A stretch of DNA of 64,000 nt from Candidatus Gastranaerophilales bacterium (GTDB taxonomy: Bacteria > Cyanobacteriota > Vampirovibrionia > Gastranaerophilales > Gastranaerophilaceae): positions 1 through 64,000 of the forward strand of contig CALUVW010000001.1 of NCBI GenBank assembly GCA_944324315.1. Reading direction: 5' to 3'. The notes below the pieces were generated by a model. It worked only from the letters and a program-made list of their open reading frames with translations. It had not been told where the DNA came from and ran no database searches. How positions within the stretch are numbered: position 1 is the first letter of the stretch; every line of letters begins with the position of its first letter. A program made the translations under genes and the position numbers. Positions 8,283 to 17,105 of the stretch are shown one piece after another.

Positions 8283-8292
8283 AACAAAAATA

Positions 8293-8321
8293 TTGTAACC
8301 TTTCCATATTTTTGATAAAAT
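8293..8321 (+). promoter_or_regulatory. Promoter of the HD-domain gene
   Basis: TTGTAA (8293-8298), a 17-base spacer and TAAAAT (8316-8321) predict a start only about 5 bases before the ATG at 8333, giving an almost leaderless message. Confidence 0.5.
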
Positions 8322-8332
8322 ACTTGATAAGT

Positions 8333-8920
8333 ATGAAATTAACTGTAGAACAACTTCTTAACAAATATTCAAAAGATACATTTCACGCATCAGAAGTGAA
8401 AAGATTAGCACTGATGATTTTTGATGAAACCAATAAAAAAATTCATGAACTGAAACCTGAATACAGAGAATATCTTGCAGCTGCAGCATTACTTCATGAT
8501 ATAGGCTACTATATAGAATCAGACGGTCATAATAAACACAGCATGAGAATGATTATAGAACAAGGTCTGGAAGGATTTAGCGTGCAAGAAACAAAAATTA
8601 TCGGGTGTATATGCAGGTATCATAGAGGTGGACTTCCTGATAAAGAAAAACACGAAGTTTATAACTGCTTTGAAAAAAAAGAGAGAAAAATTGTTAAACG
8701 ACTCGGAGGTATATTAAAAATAGCCGACGGATTTGATAAAAGACATCCGAATTTAATAAAAGAAATTAATTTAAACTATGATTCAAGAAATAATATCGCA
8801 GAGTTTATATTAACACCCGACGGCAAAAGTAACAAACCTGATATCACAGCAGCTATAAGAAAACGCGACCTTTATGAAATAGGCTTCAAATGCCAGAGTA
8901 TAATAAAAATAGCGATTTAA
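8333..8920 (+). CDS. HD-domain phosphohydrolase
   Basis: The 195-residue protein carries an HD domain with the metal motif LLHDIG near residue 57 and downstream His residues in DGHNKHS and YHRGG. The arrangement matches the HD region that follows the phosphatase domain in Ppx/GppA exopolyphosphatases, here as a free protein. It may hydrolyse a phosphate ester or nucleotide; the substrate is unknown. The start at 8333 was preferred to the TTG 21 bases upstream because the latter falls within the promoter. No SD is visible. Confidence 0.75.
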   Translation: MKLTVEQLLNKYSKDTFHASEVKRLALMIFDETNKKIHELKPEYREYLAAAALLHDIGYYIESDGHNKHSMRMIIEQGLEGFSVQETKIIGCICRYHRGGLPDKEKHEVYNCFEKKERKIVKRLGGILKIADGFDKRHPNLIKEINLNYDSRNNIAEFILTPDGKSNKPDITAAIRKRDLYEIGFKCQSIIKIAI

Positions 8921-8936
8921 CATATTGTAAATTTTT

Positions 8937-8963
8937 TGTTACAATTTCCTATTTTTTGTAACA
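8937..8963. promoter_or_regulatory. Inverted repeat upstream of the 92-residue ORF
   Basis: TGTTACAA-N11-TTGTAACA is a perfect 8-bp inverted repeat between the HD gene and the ORF at 9020. It could be an operator; there is no T run to make it a terminator. Confidence 0.35.
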
Positions 8964-9019
8964 TTTCTTCATGAAAATTACTTTATATATATAAGGGAAA
9001 AATACGAAAGGGTCGAAAA

Positions 9020-9298
9020 ATGAGTTTTGATGTTAACGTTTTGAGTACAAAGCCTGTTATCAAAGCAGCAGCATCTATGCAAAATGACGGAGGTGCCGGA
9101 AACTTAGGTTACATGGCTCAAGGTCAAAAAGAAGAAAGAAAAGAAAAAAAATATCTGGAAGAAAGTATTTTTGAATCAAAGCCTCAGGAAGATATATTCG
9201 GCTTTGATAACGAACCTGAAATGCCCGAAGAAAAATTTTCACTTGCAAAATTAATAGCTGAAGTTATTTATAATATTAAAAAATTATTCACTAAATAA
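9020..9298 (+). CDS. Small acidic/basic protein of unknown function
   Basis: The 92-residue product starts after AAAGGGTCG. It has a Gly/Asn-rich N-terminus, a charged middle (EERKEKKYLEES, then DIFGFDNEPEMPEEKF) and an amphipathic C-terminal helix ending KKLFTK. No signal peptide or domain is recognised. It stands alone. Confidence 0.55.
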   Translation: MSFDVNVLSTKPVIKAAASMQNDGGAGNLGYMAQGQKEERKEKKYLEESIFESKPQEDIFGFDNEPEMPEEKFSLAKLIAEVIYNIKKLFTK

Positions 9299-9390
9299 TT
9301 TTGAAATTATATATTTACAATTCATCTTTTTAATACTATTATGTAATTTGCATTAGCCGAATTTAGAAAGATAAAATGAAAGGATGAATT

Positions 9391-9768
9391 ATGAAAATCA
9401 GTTTTAAACCCCCAAAACTAATGAATAATCTTGTTATTGAAAAATATTTGGAAAGCGGAAATTCATTAAGACGTGTTATAGAAATACCTACAAAACCCGC
9501 AAAAGTTCTTGATATAATTTACACAAAAACAGATTTTCTTCCGACGGAATGGTACGTTTCAAACTACAATGTTAGAAGAAGAGACCCAAATAGCACTATT
9601 GAAAAATCTTTAACATCTGTTAAAACATTCCCGAACGAAAAACATACAGTAGTTCAACGAATCAATACTTCAAACGGTAGTTTTGAACAAGTAACAATTG
9701 ATAAATCTAATGACGCTATTTCAAAAAAAGTTAGCAAGATAAAAAAAATCACAAGATCTGATTTTTAA
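9391..9768 (+). CDS. Protein of unknown function
   Basis: The 125-residue, basic, beta-rich protein starts after AAAGGATG. Segments such as TEWYVSNYNVRRRDPNS and FEQVTIDKSNDA show no family I know. It has no signal peptide. A hairpin with a T run after its stop is its probable terminator. Confidence 0.55.
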   Translation: MKISFKPPKLMNNLVIEKYLESGNSLRRVIEIPTKPAKVLDIIYTKTDFLPTEWYVSNYNVRRRDPNSTIEKSLTSVKTFPNEKHTVVQRINTSNGSFEQVTIDKSNDAISKKVSKIKKITRSDF

Positions 9769-9798
9769 TTTATCAATTGAAGATAACAAATATTTTTT

Positions 9799-9835
9799 AA
9801 TACCATAAATTTAGTATTTATGGTATTATTTTTTT
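9799..9835 (+). terminator. Hairpin plus T run directly before the hom start codon
   Basis: AATACCATAAAT-TTAGT-ATTTATGGTATT (9799-9827) is followed by T bases up to 9835. It looks like the terminator of the ORF ending at 9768, yet its 3' arm overlaps a TATTAT (9824-9829) placed 6 bases before the hom ATG. Confidence 0.65.
9824..9829 (+). promoter_or_regulatory. Candidate extended -10 box of hom (leaderless)
   Basis: TGG-TATTAT ends 6 bases before the ATG at 9836. There is no SD, so a leaderless transcript is the simplest reading. Confidence 0.4.
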
Positions 9836-11110
9836 ATGGAAAATAAGAAGAAAATTAAAGTAGGATTGATAGGGCTTGGAACAGTAGGCTCAGGAGTTTT
9901 CAAAACTCTGAAAAATTTTGACGACATAGAAGTTACAAAAATTGCAGTAAGGAATATCAACAAAAAACGCGACATTGATGGATTAGATAATTCAATAGTT
10001 ACCGATGATGCGTATTCTGTTGTAAATGACCCTGAAATTGATATTGTTGCGGAACTTATCGGTGGGTTAGAACCTGCATTTGATTTAATCGTTACTGCAA
10101 TAAAAAACGGAAAACATATAGTAACTGCAAATAAAGAGCTGCTTGCAAAACGCGGGCAGGAACTGTTTAAAATATCTGAACAGTATAATAAAGTTATACT
10201 TTATGAAGCAGCAATTGCAGGCGGTATTCCAATTATCATGCCTGTAAAAACGATCCTTGCAGGCAACAAAATTAACCATATTGAAGCAATCGTAAACGGT
10301 ACAACAAATTATATTTTAACCAAAATGGATGTTCAGGGAGCTTCTTATGAAGATGTCTTGAAAGAAGCCCAGCAATTAGGCTATGCAGAAGCTGATCCCA
10401 CAGGAGATGTGGAGGGCTTTGATGCAGCATATAAAATTGCCACACTTGCATCCATAACCTTCCAAAAACGTATAGATATCAATAAAGTCTACAGAGAAGG
10501 TATAACAAAAATCCGTGCAAATGATATGGAAGCTGCAAATGATTTAGGATATAAAATTAAACTTATTGCATCTGCTAATATGTACGATAACGGCGATATA
10601 GATGTGCGTGTTCATCCTATGCTGGTTTCCAAAAAATCAACTCTTGCCCACATTGACTATGTAACAAATGCTGTTATGCTCAAAGGTCATCCTGTAGGAA
10701 GTATAACTCTTTCAGGTCCCGGAGCCGGAGAATTTCCAACAGCAAGTTCCGTTGTAGGAGATATTCTGGCAGTAGCAGCAGAATTAGGCAAATCAGAGTA
10801 TATACTTCCGATGATGAGATGCAAACACAGTGAAGATGCAAATATGATTGATATAGCAGACACTACAAACAAATATTATATCTCAATTAATGCAAAAAAC
10901 AACAAAGGTGTAATAGGAAAAATCGGAACAATATGTGCAGATAATGATATAAGTCTTGAAAGTATTGTACAAAGATGTGTTTCTGATGACAACACTGCAA
11001 ATATAACAGTTATTACCGAACTTGTGAAAGAAAAAAATATGCAAAGAGCAATAAAGCTTTTTGAACAAGACGGCAATAAGGTAAACAGTTTGATAAGAGT
11101 TCAGGTATAA
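9836..11110 (+). CDS. hom: Homoserine dehydrogenase
   Basis: The 424-residue enzyme has an N-terminal Rossmann domain (GLIGLGTVGSGVF) and catalytic-domain segments TANKELLAKRG, VNGTTNYILTKM and GDVEGFDAAYK. A C-terminal ACT domain (from about residue 345, SINAKNNKGVIGKIG) suggests feedback control, typically by threonine. It reduces aspartate semialdehyde to homoserine. thrC follows 208 bases later on the same strand; thrB and aspartokinase are not in the window. No SD precedes the ATG. Confidence 0.95.
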   Translation: MENKKKIKVGLIGLGTVGSGVFKTLKNFDDIEVTKIAVRNINKKRDIDGLDNSIVTDDAYSVVNDPEIDIVAELIGGLEPAFDLIVTAIKNGKHIVTANKELLAKRGQELFKISEQYNKVILYEAAIAGGIPIIMPVKTILAGNKINHIEAIVNGTTNYILTKMDVQGASYEDVLKEAQQLGYAEADPTGDVEGFDAAYKIATLASITFQKRIDINKVYREGITKIRANDMEAANDLGYKIKLIASANMYDNGDIDVRVHPMLVSKKSTLAHIDYVTNAVMLKGHPVGSITLSGPGAGEFPTASSVVGDILAVAAELGKSEYILPMMRCKHSEDANMIDIADTTNKYYISINAKNNKGVIGKIGTICADNDISLESIVQRCVSDDNTANITVITELVKEKNMQRAIKLFEQDGNKVNSLIRVQV

Positions 11111-11318
11111 AAACGAGACTTTTATATATAAGTTTATGCCAGATTAATTAAAATTGTCATGCTCTTGTTTTAGCATCTCTCAAAAGATTATACTCTAAAA
11201 CTAGTTCAAATTGACATTGGCTAAGCTATTTTTAGTTTAAACTTGTATCTTATCATAATTGCGTTTACATAACTTTTGTATTAAAATTTAATTTATATAA
11301 AATAGAGAAGGGGAAATT
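11111..11318. other. Intergenic region between hom and thrC, weak structure only
   Basis: The 208 bases hold a GTTTTAG...CTAAAAC inverted repeat near 11167-11205 and AT-rich promoter-like sequence. I see no T-box, leader peptide or clear terminator, so control of thrC by threonine at this site is not supported. Confidence 0.3.
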
Positions 11319-12371
11319 ATGTATTATCAGGGATTAATAAACACATTCAAAGAATACCTGCCGGTATCTGACAAAACTCCAGTTATCACATTAAATGAAG
11401 GAAATACTCCATTAATCAAAGCTGAAAATCTGGCAAAAAAAATAGGTATTGATGCAGAGATCTATCTTAAATTTGAAGGATGTAATCCCACAGGAAGTTT
11501 TAAAGACCGTGGAATGACAATGGCTGTTTCTAAAGCAAAAGAAGCCGGTTCCGGAGCAATAATTTGCGCATCTACAGGTAATACATCAGCATCCGCTGCG
11601 GCATACGGTGCAAAAGCCGGAATGCGGACATTTGTTTTAATTCCTGACGGCTACATAGCCCTTGGCAAACTTTCTCAGGCAATGATGTACGGTGCAGAAA
11701 TTATTGCAATCCAGGGAAATTTTGATGAAGCTCTTGAAATGGTAAGAAAAATTTCTGATAATTATCCGATTACTCTTGTAAATTCTGTTAATCCCTATAG
11801 GATTGAAGGTCAAAAAACCGGCGCATTTGAAATCTGCAACGCTCTGGGACAGGCTCCGGATTATCATTTCATCCCTGTTGGCAACGCTGGTAATATAACC
11901 GCGTACTGGAAAGGTTACAAAGAATGGCATGAACTCGGTAAAACTCCTGCATTACCCAAAATGATGGGATTTGAAGCAGAAGGCGCTGCAGCAATTGTAA
12001 AAGGCGAAAGAATTATGCACCCTGAGACACTTGCAACAGCAATACGTATAGGAAATCCCGCAAGCTGGAAACAGGCAGAAGCTGCAAGAGATGAAAGCAA
12101 CGGTATGATTAACTTCGTAACAGATGAAGAAATTGTAAAAGCATACAAACTTATCGCCTCAACAGAAGGCGTACTTGCAGAACCCGCAAGTGCTGCATCT
12201 GTTGCAGGTTTGATAAAAGTAAAAGACAGAGTAAAAGAAGGTTCAAAAATAGTTTGTATTTTAACAGGAAACGGGCTGAAAGATCCTGATAATGCAATTA
12301 AATATTCAAATTCAAATGTCAAAAAGACATCTGCCGATATGACAGAAATTCTGCGTGCAATGAAAATTTAG
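11319..12371 (+). CDS. thrC: Threonine synthase
   Basis: This 350-residue PLP enzyme has the lysine motif GSFKDRGM near residue 60, the Asn/Ser loop [11 protein letters not shown] and the phosphate-binding region [17 protein letters not shown]. It converts O-phosphohomoserine to threonine. The length fits the short class of the family. GAGAAGGGG precedes the ATG. With hom it supplies the ends of the homoserine-to-threonine branch; homoserine kinase must lie elsewhere. Confidence 0.94.
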   Translation: MYYQGLINTFKEYLPVSDKTPVITLNEGNTPLIKAENLAKKIGIDAEIYLKFEGCNPTGSFKDRGMTMAVSKAKEAGSGAIICASTGNTSASAAAYGAKAGMRTFVLIPDGYIALGKLSQAMMYGAEIIAIQGNFDEALEMVRKISDNYPITLVNSVNPYRIEGQKTGAFEICNALGQAPDYHFIPVGNAGNITAYWKGYKEWHELGKTPALPKMMGFEAEGAAAIVKGERIMHPETLATAIRIGNPASWKQAEAARDESNGMINFVTDEEIVKAYKLIASTEGVLAEPASAASVAGLIKVKDRVKEGSKIVCILTGNGLKDPDNAIKYSNSNVKKTSADMTEILRAMKI

Positions 12372-12411
12372 ATGAAAAAAGATTAAATTTGTTTACTACG
12401 CAAAGAATGAT

Positions 12412-12462
12412 GATATTCTGAAACAAGTTCCCAATGACATTATTGCTGCTTTTCAGAATATC
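12412..12462. repeat. Inverted repeat after thrC
   Basis: GATATTCTGAAA (12412-12423) and TTTCAGAATATC (12451-12462) are a perfect 12-bp inverted repeat with a 27-base loop between thrC and the convergent ORF. There is no T run, so it may be a weak terminator or a repeat remnant. Confidence 0.45.
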
Positions 12463-12510
12463 TGGTATAAATCCCAGCGTAAACGACTATACATCTTTGC
12501 ATCTAACTGC

Positions 12511-13047
12511 TTACTGCTTTTTTCTTAAATCTTCAGTAATTACTATTCCTGAACCTCTGTCAGTTTCACGCTTAATCGGTTTATCATTTGCGTCAAACCA
12601 GACTTTGACAGTACCGCGTTCTTCTATTTTTTCAATTCTTTTCCCGTTTTCATCATACTGCATATATGTAGTTACATTGTTCGGGTAAGAAGTTACAACT
12701 TCCAGTTTCTTTTTACCGCTGTCATAATATTCGATATCATACTCATTTTTTATGGCAAGTTTGTTGTTTTCATCATATACGGAATCATATTTATAAATAA
12801 TTTTGCCTAAATCATCATATTGATGACCGACTTCAAAATTTTTATCACGCGCAAAATCCATTATCATCTTGCCGTTATTATTATAACTTCTGAATAACAA
12901 GGCGCCGTCAGGACATTTTTCATAAACTATCATCCCGTTTTCCTGCTTCTGTTCAATGACCTGAGTGCCGTCGGGTTTTATATAAGAAGGCGCCATTGGA
13001 TCTTTGTTTTGTTTTTTATCAAAAGGGTTTACAAACAAATTTTTCAT
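12511..13047 (-). CDS. Protein with RHS/MORN-like short repeats
   Basis: The 178-residue protein has repeated Tyr/Asp/Gly strands (YNNNGKMIMDF, YDDLGKIIYKY, YYDSGKKKLEVV, YDENGKRIEKI). They resemble YD (RHS) or YwqK-type antiparallel repeats. It has no signal peptide and no toxin domain. Similar DGK strands occur in the broken gene at the right edge of the window. Its role is unknown. Confidence 0.6.
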   Translation of the reverse strand: MKNLFVNPFDKKQNKDPMAPSYIKPDGTQVIEQKQENGMIVYEKCPDGALLFRSYNNNGKMIMDFARDKNFEVGHQYDDLGKIIYKYDSVYDENNKLAIKNEYDIEYYDSGKKKLEVVTSYPNNVTTYMQYDENGKRIEKIEERGTVKVWFDANDKPIKRETDRGSGIVITEDLRKKQ

Positions 13048-13111
13048 AATAAATAAACTTACGGCAACATCTCTTTAATCTTTAATTTTATCATTCATTT
13101 GTATTAAATTA

Positions 13112-13120
13112 TGATATAAT
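13112..13120 (+). promoter_or_regulatory. Extended -10 promoter, leaderless spacing
   Basis: TGA-TATAAT (TATAAT at 13115-13120) ends exactly 6 bases before the ATG at 13127, and no SD is present. Confidence 0.6.
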
Positions 13121-13126
13121 TTTGTT

Positions 13127-14011
13127 ATGAAAAAGATAATTCTTTTATGTTTAATTTTTCCTTGCATCATGGTTAATGCCAGTGAAATTACAGAGGACTA
13201 TTTTGATATTGCATCAAATTACTGTACTTACGGGAATTATAAAGATGCACTGACTTATATAGAAAAAATAATTAGTATTGAACCTGCAAATACCAATGCT
13301 ATAGAAATGAAAAATACTATTCTCCGTATCACAAATCCAAATTCAAAATCATATCTTGAAAACACAAATAAAACTATTCAACAGGCTGAAATTTACAAAA
13401 AACAAGGGGATAATTCAAAAGAACTTGAAACACTTATAAATTCTCCAAACGATTTCTGGGCAAATTACTTTATAGGTAATTACTATTTGCAAAATGACCA
13501 TCCAGTTGATGCAATTACATATTATAAAAAAGCAATAACTTTAAAACCAAATTTTGCTCAAAGTTATCTTAAAATATCTCAGGCTTATTTTATGAACAAT
13601 GATTATACTAATACTATAAATTCTTTGGACAAATATCTTACATTTAATAAAAACTCTGATATTGCATACGCATTACGTGCCAGAACAAATATTTGTGCCA
13701 ACAACATTACAGAAGCACAGAATGATATAACAAAAGCTCTTGGAATTGATGAAAATCTGCCTTACCTGTTACTTGAGGCAAAAATTCTTTATTTAAAGGG
13801 AGACTATGAAAACGCCAGAGAAAAACTAAATCTTTTATCAAAAAATATACAAAGCTCGGAAGTTTACAAATATCTTGGTTTATGCGATTATGCATTAGGT
13901 AATTACACAACAGCTTTATTAAATCTTGATAAAGCAATCATACTCTCTGATGACGACAAAACATTAAATTCAACTTATAATGAAATAAAAACAAAATTGG
14001 AAAATAAATGA
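13127..14011 (+). CDS. Exported TPR-repeat protein
   Basis: The 294-residue protein has a signal peptide (MKKIILLCLIFPCIMVNA) and several 34-residue TPR units, for example the ones around NYYLQNDHPVDAITYYKKAI and YLGLCDYALGNYTTALLNLD. TPR proteins act as assembly scaffolds; the partner is unknown. Its stop overlaps the start of the metallophosphatase gene by 4 bases (ATGA), so the two are translationally coupled. Confidence 0.8.
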   Translation: MKKIILLCLIFPCIMVNASEITEDYFDIASNYCTYGNYKDALTYIEKIISIEPANTNAIEMKNTILRITNPNSKSYLENTNKTIQQAEIYKKQGDNSKELETLINSPNDFWANYFIGNYYLQNDHPVDAITYYKKAITLKPNFAQSYLKISQAYFMNNDYTNTINSLDKYLTFNKNSDIAYALRARTNICANNITEAQNDITKALGIDENLPYLLLEAKILYLKGDYENAREKLNLLSKNIQSSEVYKYLGLCDYALGNYTTALLNLDKAIILSDDDKTLNSTYNEIKTKLENK

Positions 14012-14997
14012 CTAAAAGACATAAAAAGCATGTTATAAAAAAAGAATCAGTTATGGCAAAAATCAAAAACTGGACAATATCAATACTTCTTGCTGGATTA
14101 ATGCTTCTCGGGCTTCAATGCTACAGTACAAGTGCTACAGGTTTAAAATTTGCCCAGGTAAGCGATGTTCATTATTATACAGGCACTAATAACACAACTT
14201 ACAAAATGATAGCCGAATCCCCGAGACTTCTTGATGATGCTATTGAACAAATAAATGCAACCCCGAATGTCTCTTTCGTAATGTTTACGGGAGATTTAAT
14301 TGACAAACCGTTTGAAAAAGAATTGAGCGCATTTTTACCACATACACAAAAACTTAATGCACCATGGTATTTTGCATTTGGTAACCACGATACAATGATG
14401 GGAGGTTATTTAACCCCATCTGTTTATATGCAGCTTGTCAATAAATATAATAAAAATTACAAATTTGAAAAAAGCTATTATTCTTTCATCCCGCAAAAAG
14501 GCTTTAAAGTTATAGTACTTGATACAATAATCCGTGACAGACTGACATCTAACGGACGACTTGGTGATAAACAGCTTGAATGGCTGGATAATGAACTTAA
14601 AAATTCTAAAAAGGATACCATTTTGATATTTATGCATGTACCTGTTTTAGAACCCTATGTAAGCCCGAATCACAGACTGCTTGACGCGGATAAAATGGAA
14701 GATATTCTGTCAAAATATAAAAATCCTATAGGCATTTTTCAAGGACATTATCATGGAGCAAAAATTACGCAGAAAGGCAATATCTTATATGTAAGCTGCC
14801 CTGCACTGGTTTCATATCCTAATGCATTCAGAATGGTTACTGTAACCAACTACAGAAACAAAGTCGTTTTTAATATTGAAAATAAAGAAACAGGATTAAA
14901 AAACATTCAAAAGCTTGCCAAACTGCTCGTTTTTGGAACAAGCGTATATACAGGAACAGAAAATGATCAAAATGCAACAATTACCATAAAAAAATAG
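14008..14997 (+). CDS. Membrane-anchored or exported metallophosphoesterase
   Basis: The calcineurin-like core is complete: SDVHYYTG, FTGDLID, FGNHD, MHVPV and GHYHG supply the two-metal site. A basic N-terminus and a hydrophobic segment at about residues 23-45 indicate export or membrane anchoring. The start is either the coupled ATG at 14008 or ATG 14053 (MAKIKNW), which gives a tidier signal peptide. It should hydrolyse phosphomono- or diesters outside the cytoplasm. Tandem repeats begin immediately after its stop. Confidence 0.85.
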   Translation: MTKRHKKHVIKKESVMAKIKNWTISILLAGLMLLGLQCYSTSATGLKFAQVSDVHYYTGTNNTTYKMIAESPRLLDDAIEQINATPNVSFVMFTGDLIDKPFEKELSAFLPHTQKLNAPWYFAFGNHDTMMGGYLTPSVYMQLVNKYNKNYKFEKSYYSFIPQKGFKVIVLDTIIRDRLTSNGRLGDKQLEWLDNELKNSKKDTILIFMHVPVLEPYVSPNHRLLDADKMEDILSKYKNPIGIFQGHYHGAKITQKGNILYVSCPALVSYPNAFRMVTVTNYRNKVVFNIENKETGLKNIQKLAKLLVFGTSVYTGTENDQNATITIKK

Positions 14998-15200
14998 GAG
15001 CGTGCCGCTCCACCCATAACACAGGCTTTGCATAAAACTTATAAAGTCTAAACTAAAGAAGAGCGTGCCGCTCCACCCATAACACAGGCTTTGCATAAAA
15101 CTTATAAAGTCTAAACTAAAGAAGAGCGTACCGTTCCATCCATAACTCAGACTTTGTATAAAACCAATAAAGCCCAAACTAAAGAAGAGCGTGCCGCTCC
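14998..15200 (+). repeat. 63-bp direct tandem repeat, three copies plus a 14-bp start of a fourth
   Basis: Units start at 14998, 15061, 15124 and 15187. Copies 1 and 2 are essentially identical, copy 3 is diverged. Each begins with a small hairpin GAGCG-TGC-CGCTC; in copy 3 it is GAGCG-TAC-CGTTC, which still pairs as RNA on the plus strand through a G-U pair. There are no spacers, so this is not CRISPR. A 102-codon repetitive minus-strand frame (14896-15204) is a by-product of the 63-bp period. Confidence 0.85.
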
Positions 15201-15266
15201 ACAAACTTACAAAGAGCTAATGCTAAATAAAATCTGTATAATAAAAATTAAAGAAGGATAAAAAAC

Positions 15267-16199
15267 ATGAGCGAATTTAACGTAAAATTTAGAGGTGTAA
15301 GAGGAAGCTATCCGATAGCAAACAAAGATTTTTTGCAGTACGGCGGAAATACTTCCTGCGTAGAGGTTAATGTTAACGGACATCTTATAATCCTTGATGC
15401 CGGAACAGGTTTGATAGAAGTCGGCAACAGACTTATGAAAGATTATATTTCCTCAGGACTTAATGCTTCAGAAAGAACTCCAATAAGAGCAACTGTTCTT
15501 ATTTCGCATATACATCAGGATCACCTTCAAGGTTTTACGTTCTTTAGACCTCTGCATATCCCGTCATCTTGTATAAATGTATTCGGTAATGTAAATTACA
15601 ATGAAAGTTTGTCTGATGAACTCGCAGAACTTCTGTTCGGCAAATCATTCCCCCTTGATTTAGGCGATATTGCAGGAAATTTGAATATCAGAGATATTTC
15701 TGAAACCGAAGGAATTATCCTCCGGCACGGAGAAGATCCGATTATTAAAAGAATAGAAAATGAAAATGACGCAAAAGTAGAAAATGACGATGTATTAATC
15801 ACCTGCTACCGCTCTTATGCACACCCGCAGGAAGGAGTTCTTGTTTATAAAATTTCTTATAAAGATAAAACTCTTGTTTATGCAACAGACAAAGAAAGCT
15901 ATGCAGGCGGAGATAAAAAATTAGTTAATTTTGCACGCGGCTGTAATCTTTTAATCCACGATTCGCAGTATACTACAGAAGACTATATGGACTCTTTCAA
16001 TCCAAAACAGGGTTACGGGCATTCAACATTTGATATGGCAGTTGAGGCAAAAAACCAATCAGGTGCGGAAAAACTTGTATTTTTCCACTATGATCCGGGT
16101 TATGATGATAACAAACTCAACAGTATAAAAGAACAATTTAATCAGACTAAAGAAAATACTATTCTTGCATACGAAGGTTTGGAAATTGATTTATTATAA
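15267..16199 (+). CDS. MBL-fold metallo-hydrolase
   Basis: The 310-residue protein has the metallo-beta-lactamase signature HIHQDH near residue 83 with later metal ligands HDSQY and GHST. It opens with FRGVRGSYP, as in the PhnP/class III phosphodiesterase-like group. It is cytoplasmic and probably a phosphodiesterase or hydrolase; the substrate is unknown. GAAGGA precedes the ATG. The TPR lipoprotein-like gene follows 13 bases later. Confidence 0.85.
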   Translation: MSEFNVKFRGVRGSYPIANKDFLQYGGNTSCVEVNVNGHLIILDAGTGLIEVGNRLMKDYISSGLNASERTPIRATVLISHIHQDHLQGFTFFRPLHIPSSCINVFGNVNYNESLSDELAELLFGKSFPLDLGDIAGNLNIRDISETEGIILRHGEDPIIKRIENENDAKVENDDVLITCYRSYAHPQEGVLVYKISYKDKTLVYATDKESYAGGDKKLVNFARGCNLLIHDSQYTTEDYMDSFNPKQGYGHSTFDMAVEAKNQSGAEKLVFFHYDPGYDDNKLNSIKEQFNQTKENTILAYEGLEIDLL

Positions 16200-16212
16200 T
16201 TAAATAATAAGT

Positions 16213-16773
16213 ATGAAAAAATTCTTATTAATATCATTATTATTTGTAAGCTTCATAACATCAGGCTACAGAAAACCTGATGTATATGTGATTGATGCAA
16301 CAAAAAATGCCTATATTCACAACAACATGGGGCTTCGTTATATGGATGAACGCTGCTACTATGCAGCAATTCAGGAATTCAAAATCGCAATAAGTTTAAG
16401 TCCTTCCGCGCAGGCAACAGCCGTTTATTACAAAAATCTCGGGGACGCCTATATGAAAATCGGCTACCCTGATATGGCACGTCAGCCTTATGAAGATGCG
16501 GTTAAACAATTCAGTCTTAATTTCCAGTATTATAAAGACCTTGCAAAATGTTACAAGGCACTCGGGCTTGTTTCTTCCAAAATTACAGAATACCGCAATG
16601 GAGATAACCCTTTGAATAAAGTTATGCTAGGAATTTTATATGTCGAAAGCGGAAATCCAAAGCGCGGCGTAACCGTACTTGATGAATTTGCAATGTCTGA
16701 GCCGGATTTGTTGATAACACCTGCCGTTAAACAATACATAAAAGAAACTGTCAAAAATATAGATAACTTATAA
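16213..16773 (+). CDS. Exported TPR-like protein
   Basis: The 186-residue product has an N-terminal signal segment (MKKFLLISLLFVSFITSG) and TPR-like helix pairs (YMDERCYYAAIQEFKIAI, YKNLGDAYMKIGYPDMA). It follows the MBL-fold gene closely and is probably co-transcribed. It is one of several exported TPR proteins in this window, and its partner is unknown. Confidence 0.75.
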   Translation: MKKFLLISLLFVSFITSGYRKPDVYVIDATKNAYIHNNMGLRYMDERCYYAAIQEFKIAISLSPSAQATAVYYKNLGDAYMKIGYPDMARQPYEDAVKQFSLNFQYYKDLAKCYKALGLVSSKITEYRNGDNPLNKVMLGILYVESGNPKRGVTVLDEFAMSEPDLLITPAVKQYIKETVKNIDNL

Positions 16774-16960
16774 ACTGCGTTTATATATTCCATAATTAAC
16801 TCGTTTTTAAAAATATTGCATTAAAGAATAAATTGTTATAAAATTTATTCCAGAATATTGAAAATATTAAGGGGCTAAGCCTGTATCTTTAAACAGAAAC
16901 ATCAGCACAACAAAATATTCAGTCTGAGGGCTGATAGTTTTTGCGAAAGGAGGGCTAATT

Positions 16961-17041
16961 ATGGAAAATATCAATTTAACATTAATTTTGCTTTTATTGA
17001 TTATGTACATAATAAGAAATGGCACTTACCTAAAAAGATAA
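16961..17041 (+). CDS. 26-residue hydrophobic micropeptide, type I toxin-like
   Basis: A strong SD (GAAAGGAGGG) lies 5-7 bases before an ATG opening a 26-residue peptide. It has a single hydrophobic helix (LTLILLLLIMYII) and a basic end (YLKR), the profile of type I toxins such as Fst/TxpA/Ldr peptides. The gap 16774-17105 otherwise has no gene. A CGGTAG-TTGGAG-CTACCG hairpin follows at 17067-17084. The 15 bases at 17095-17109 are identical to those after the second micropeptide at 21.6 kb. No antisense RNA can be proven from sequence alone. Confidence 0.55.
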   Translation: MENINLTLILLLLIMYIIRNGTYLKR

Positions 17042-17105
17042 GCACCATTCAGTCATTTACAGGTTACGGTAGTTGGAGCTACCGCCCCGATATTTTTATT
17101 ATAAC

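Noticed and set aside
11111-11318. T-box or threonine leader in front of thrC
   Set aside because: No Thr-rich leader ORF, T-box sequence or terminator/antiterminator pair could be found.
14998-15200. CRISPR array
   Set aside because: Units are contiguous with no unique spacers and no cas genes are present.
14896-15204. 102-codon minus-strand ORF with a 21-residue repeat
   Set aside because: It is the translation of the 63-bp tandem repeat, antisense to a metallophosphoesterase gene, and has no start signals.
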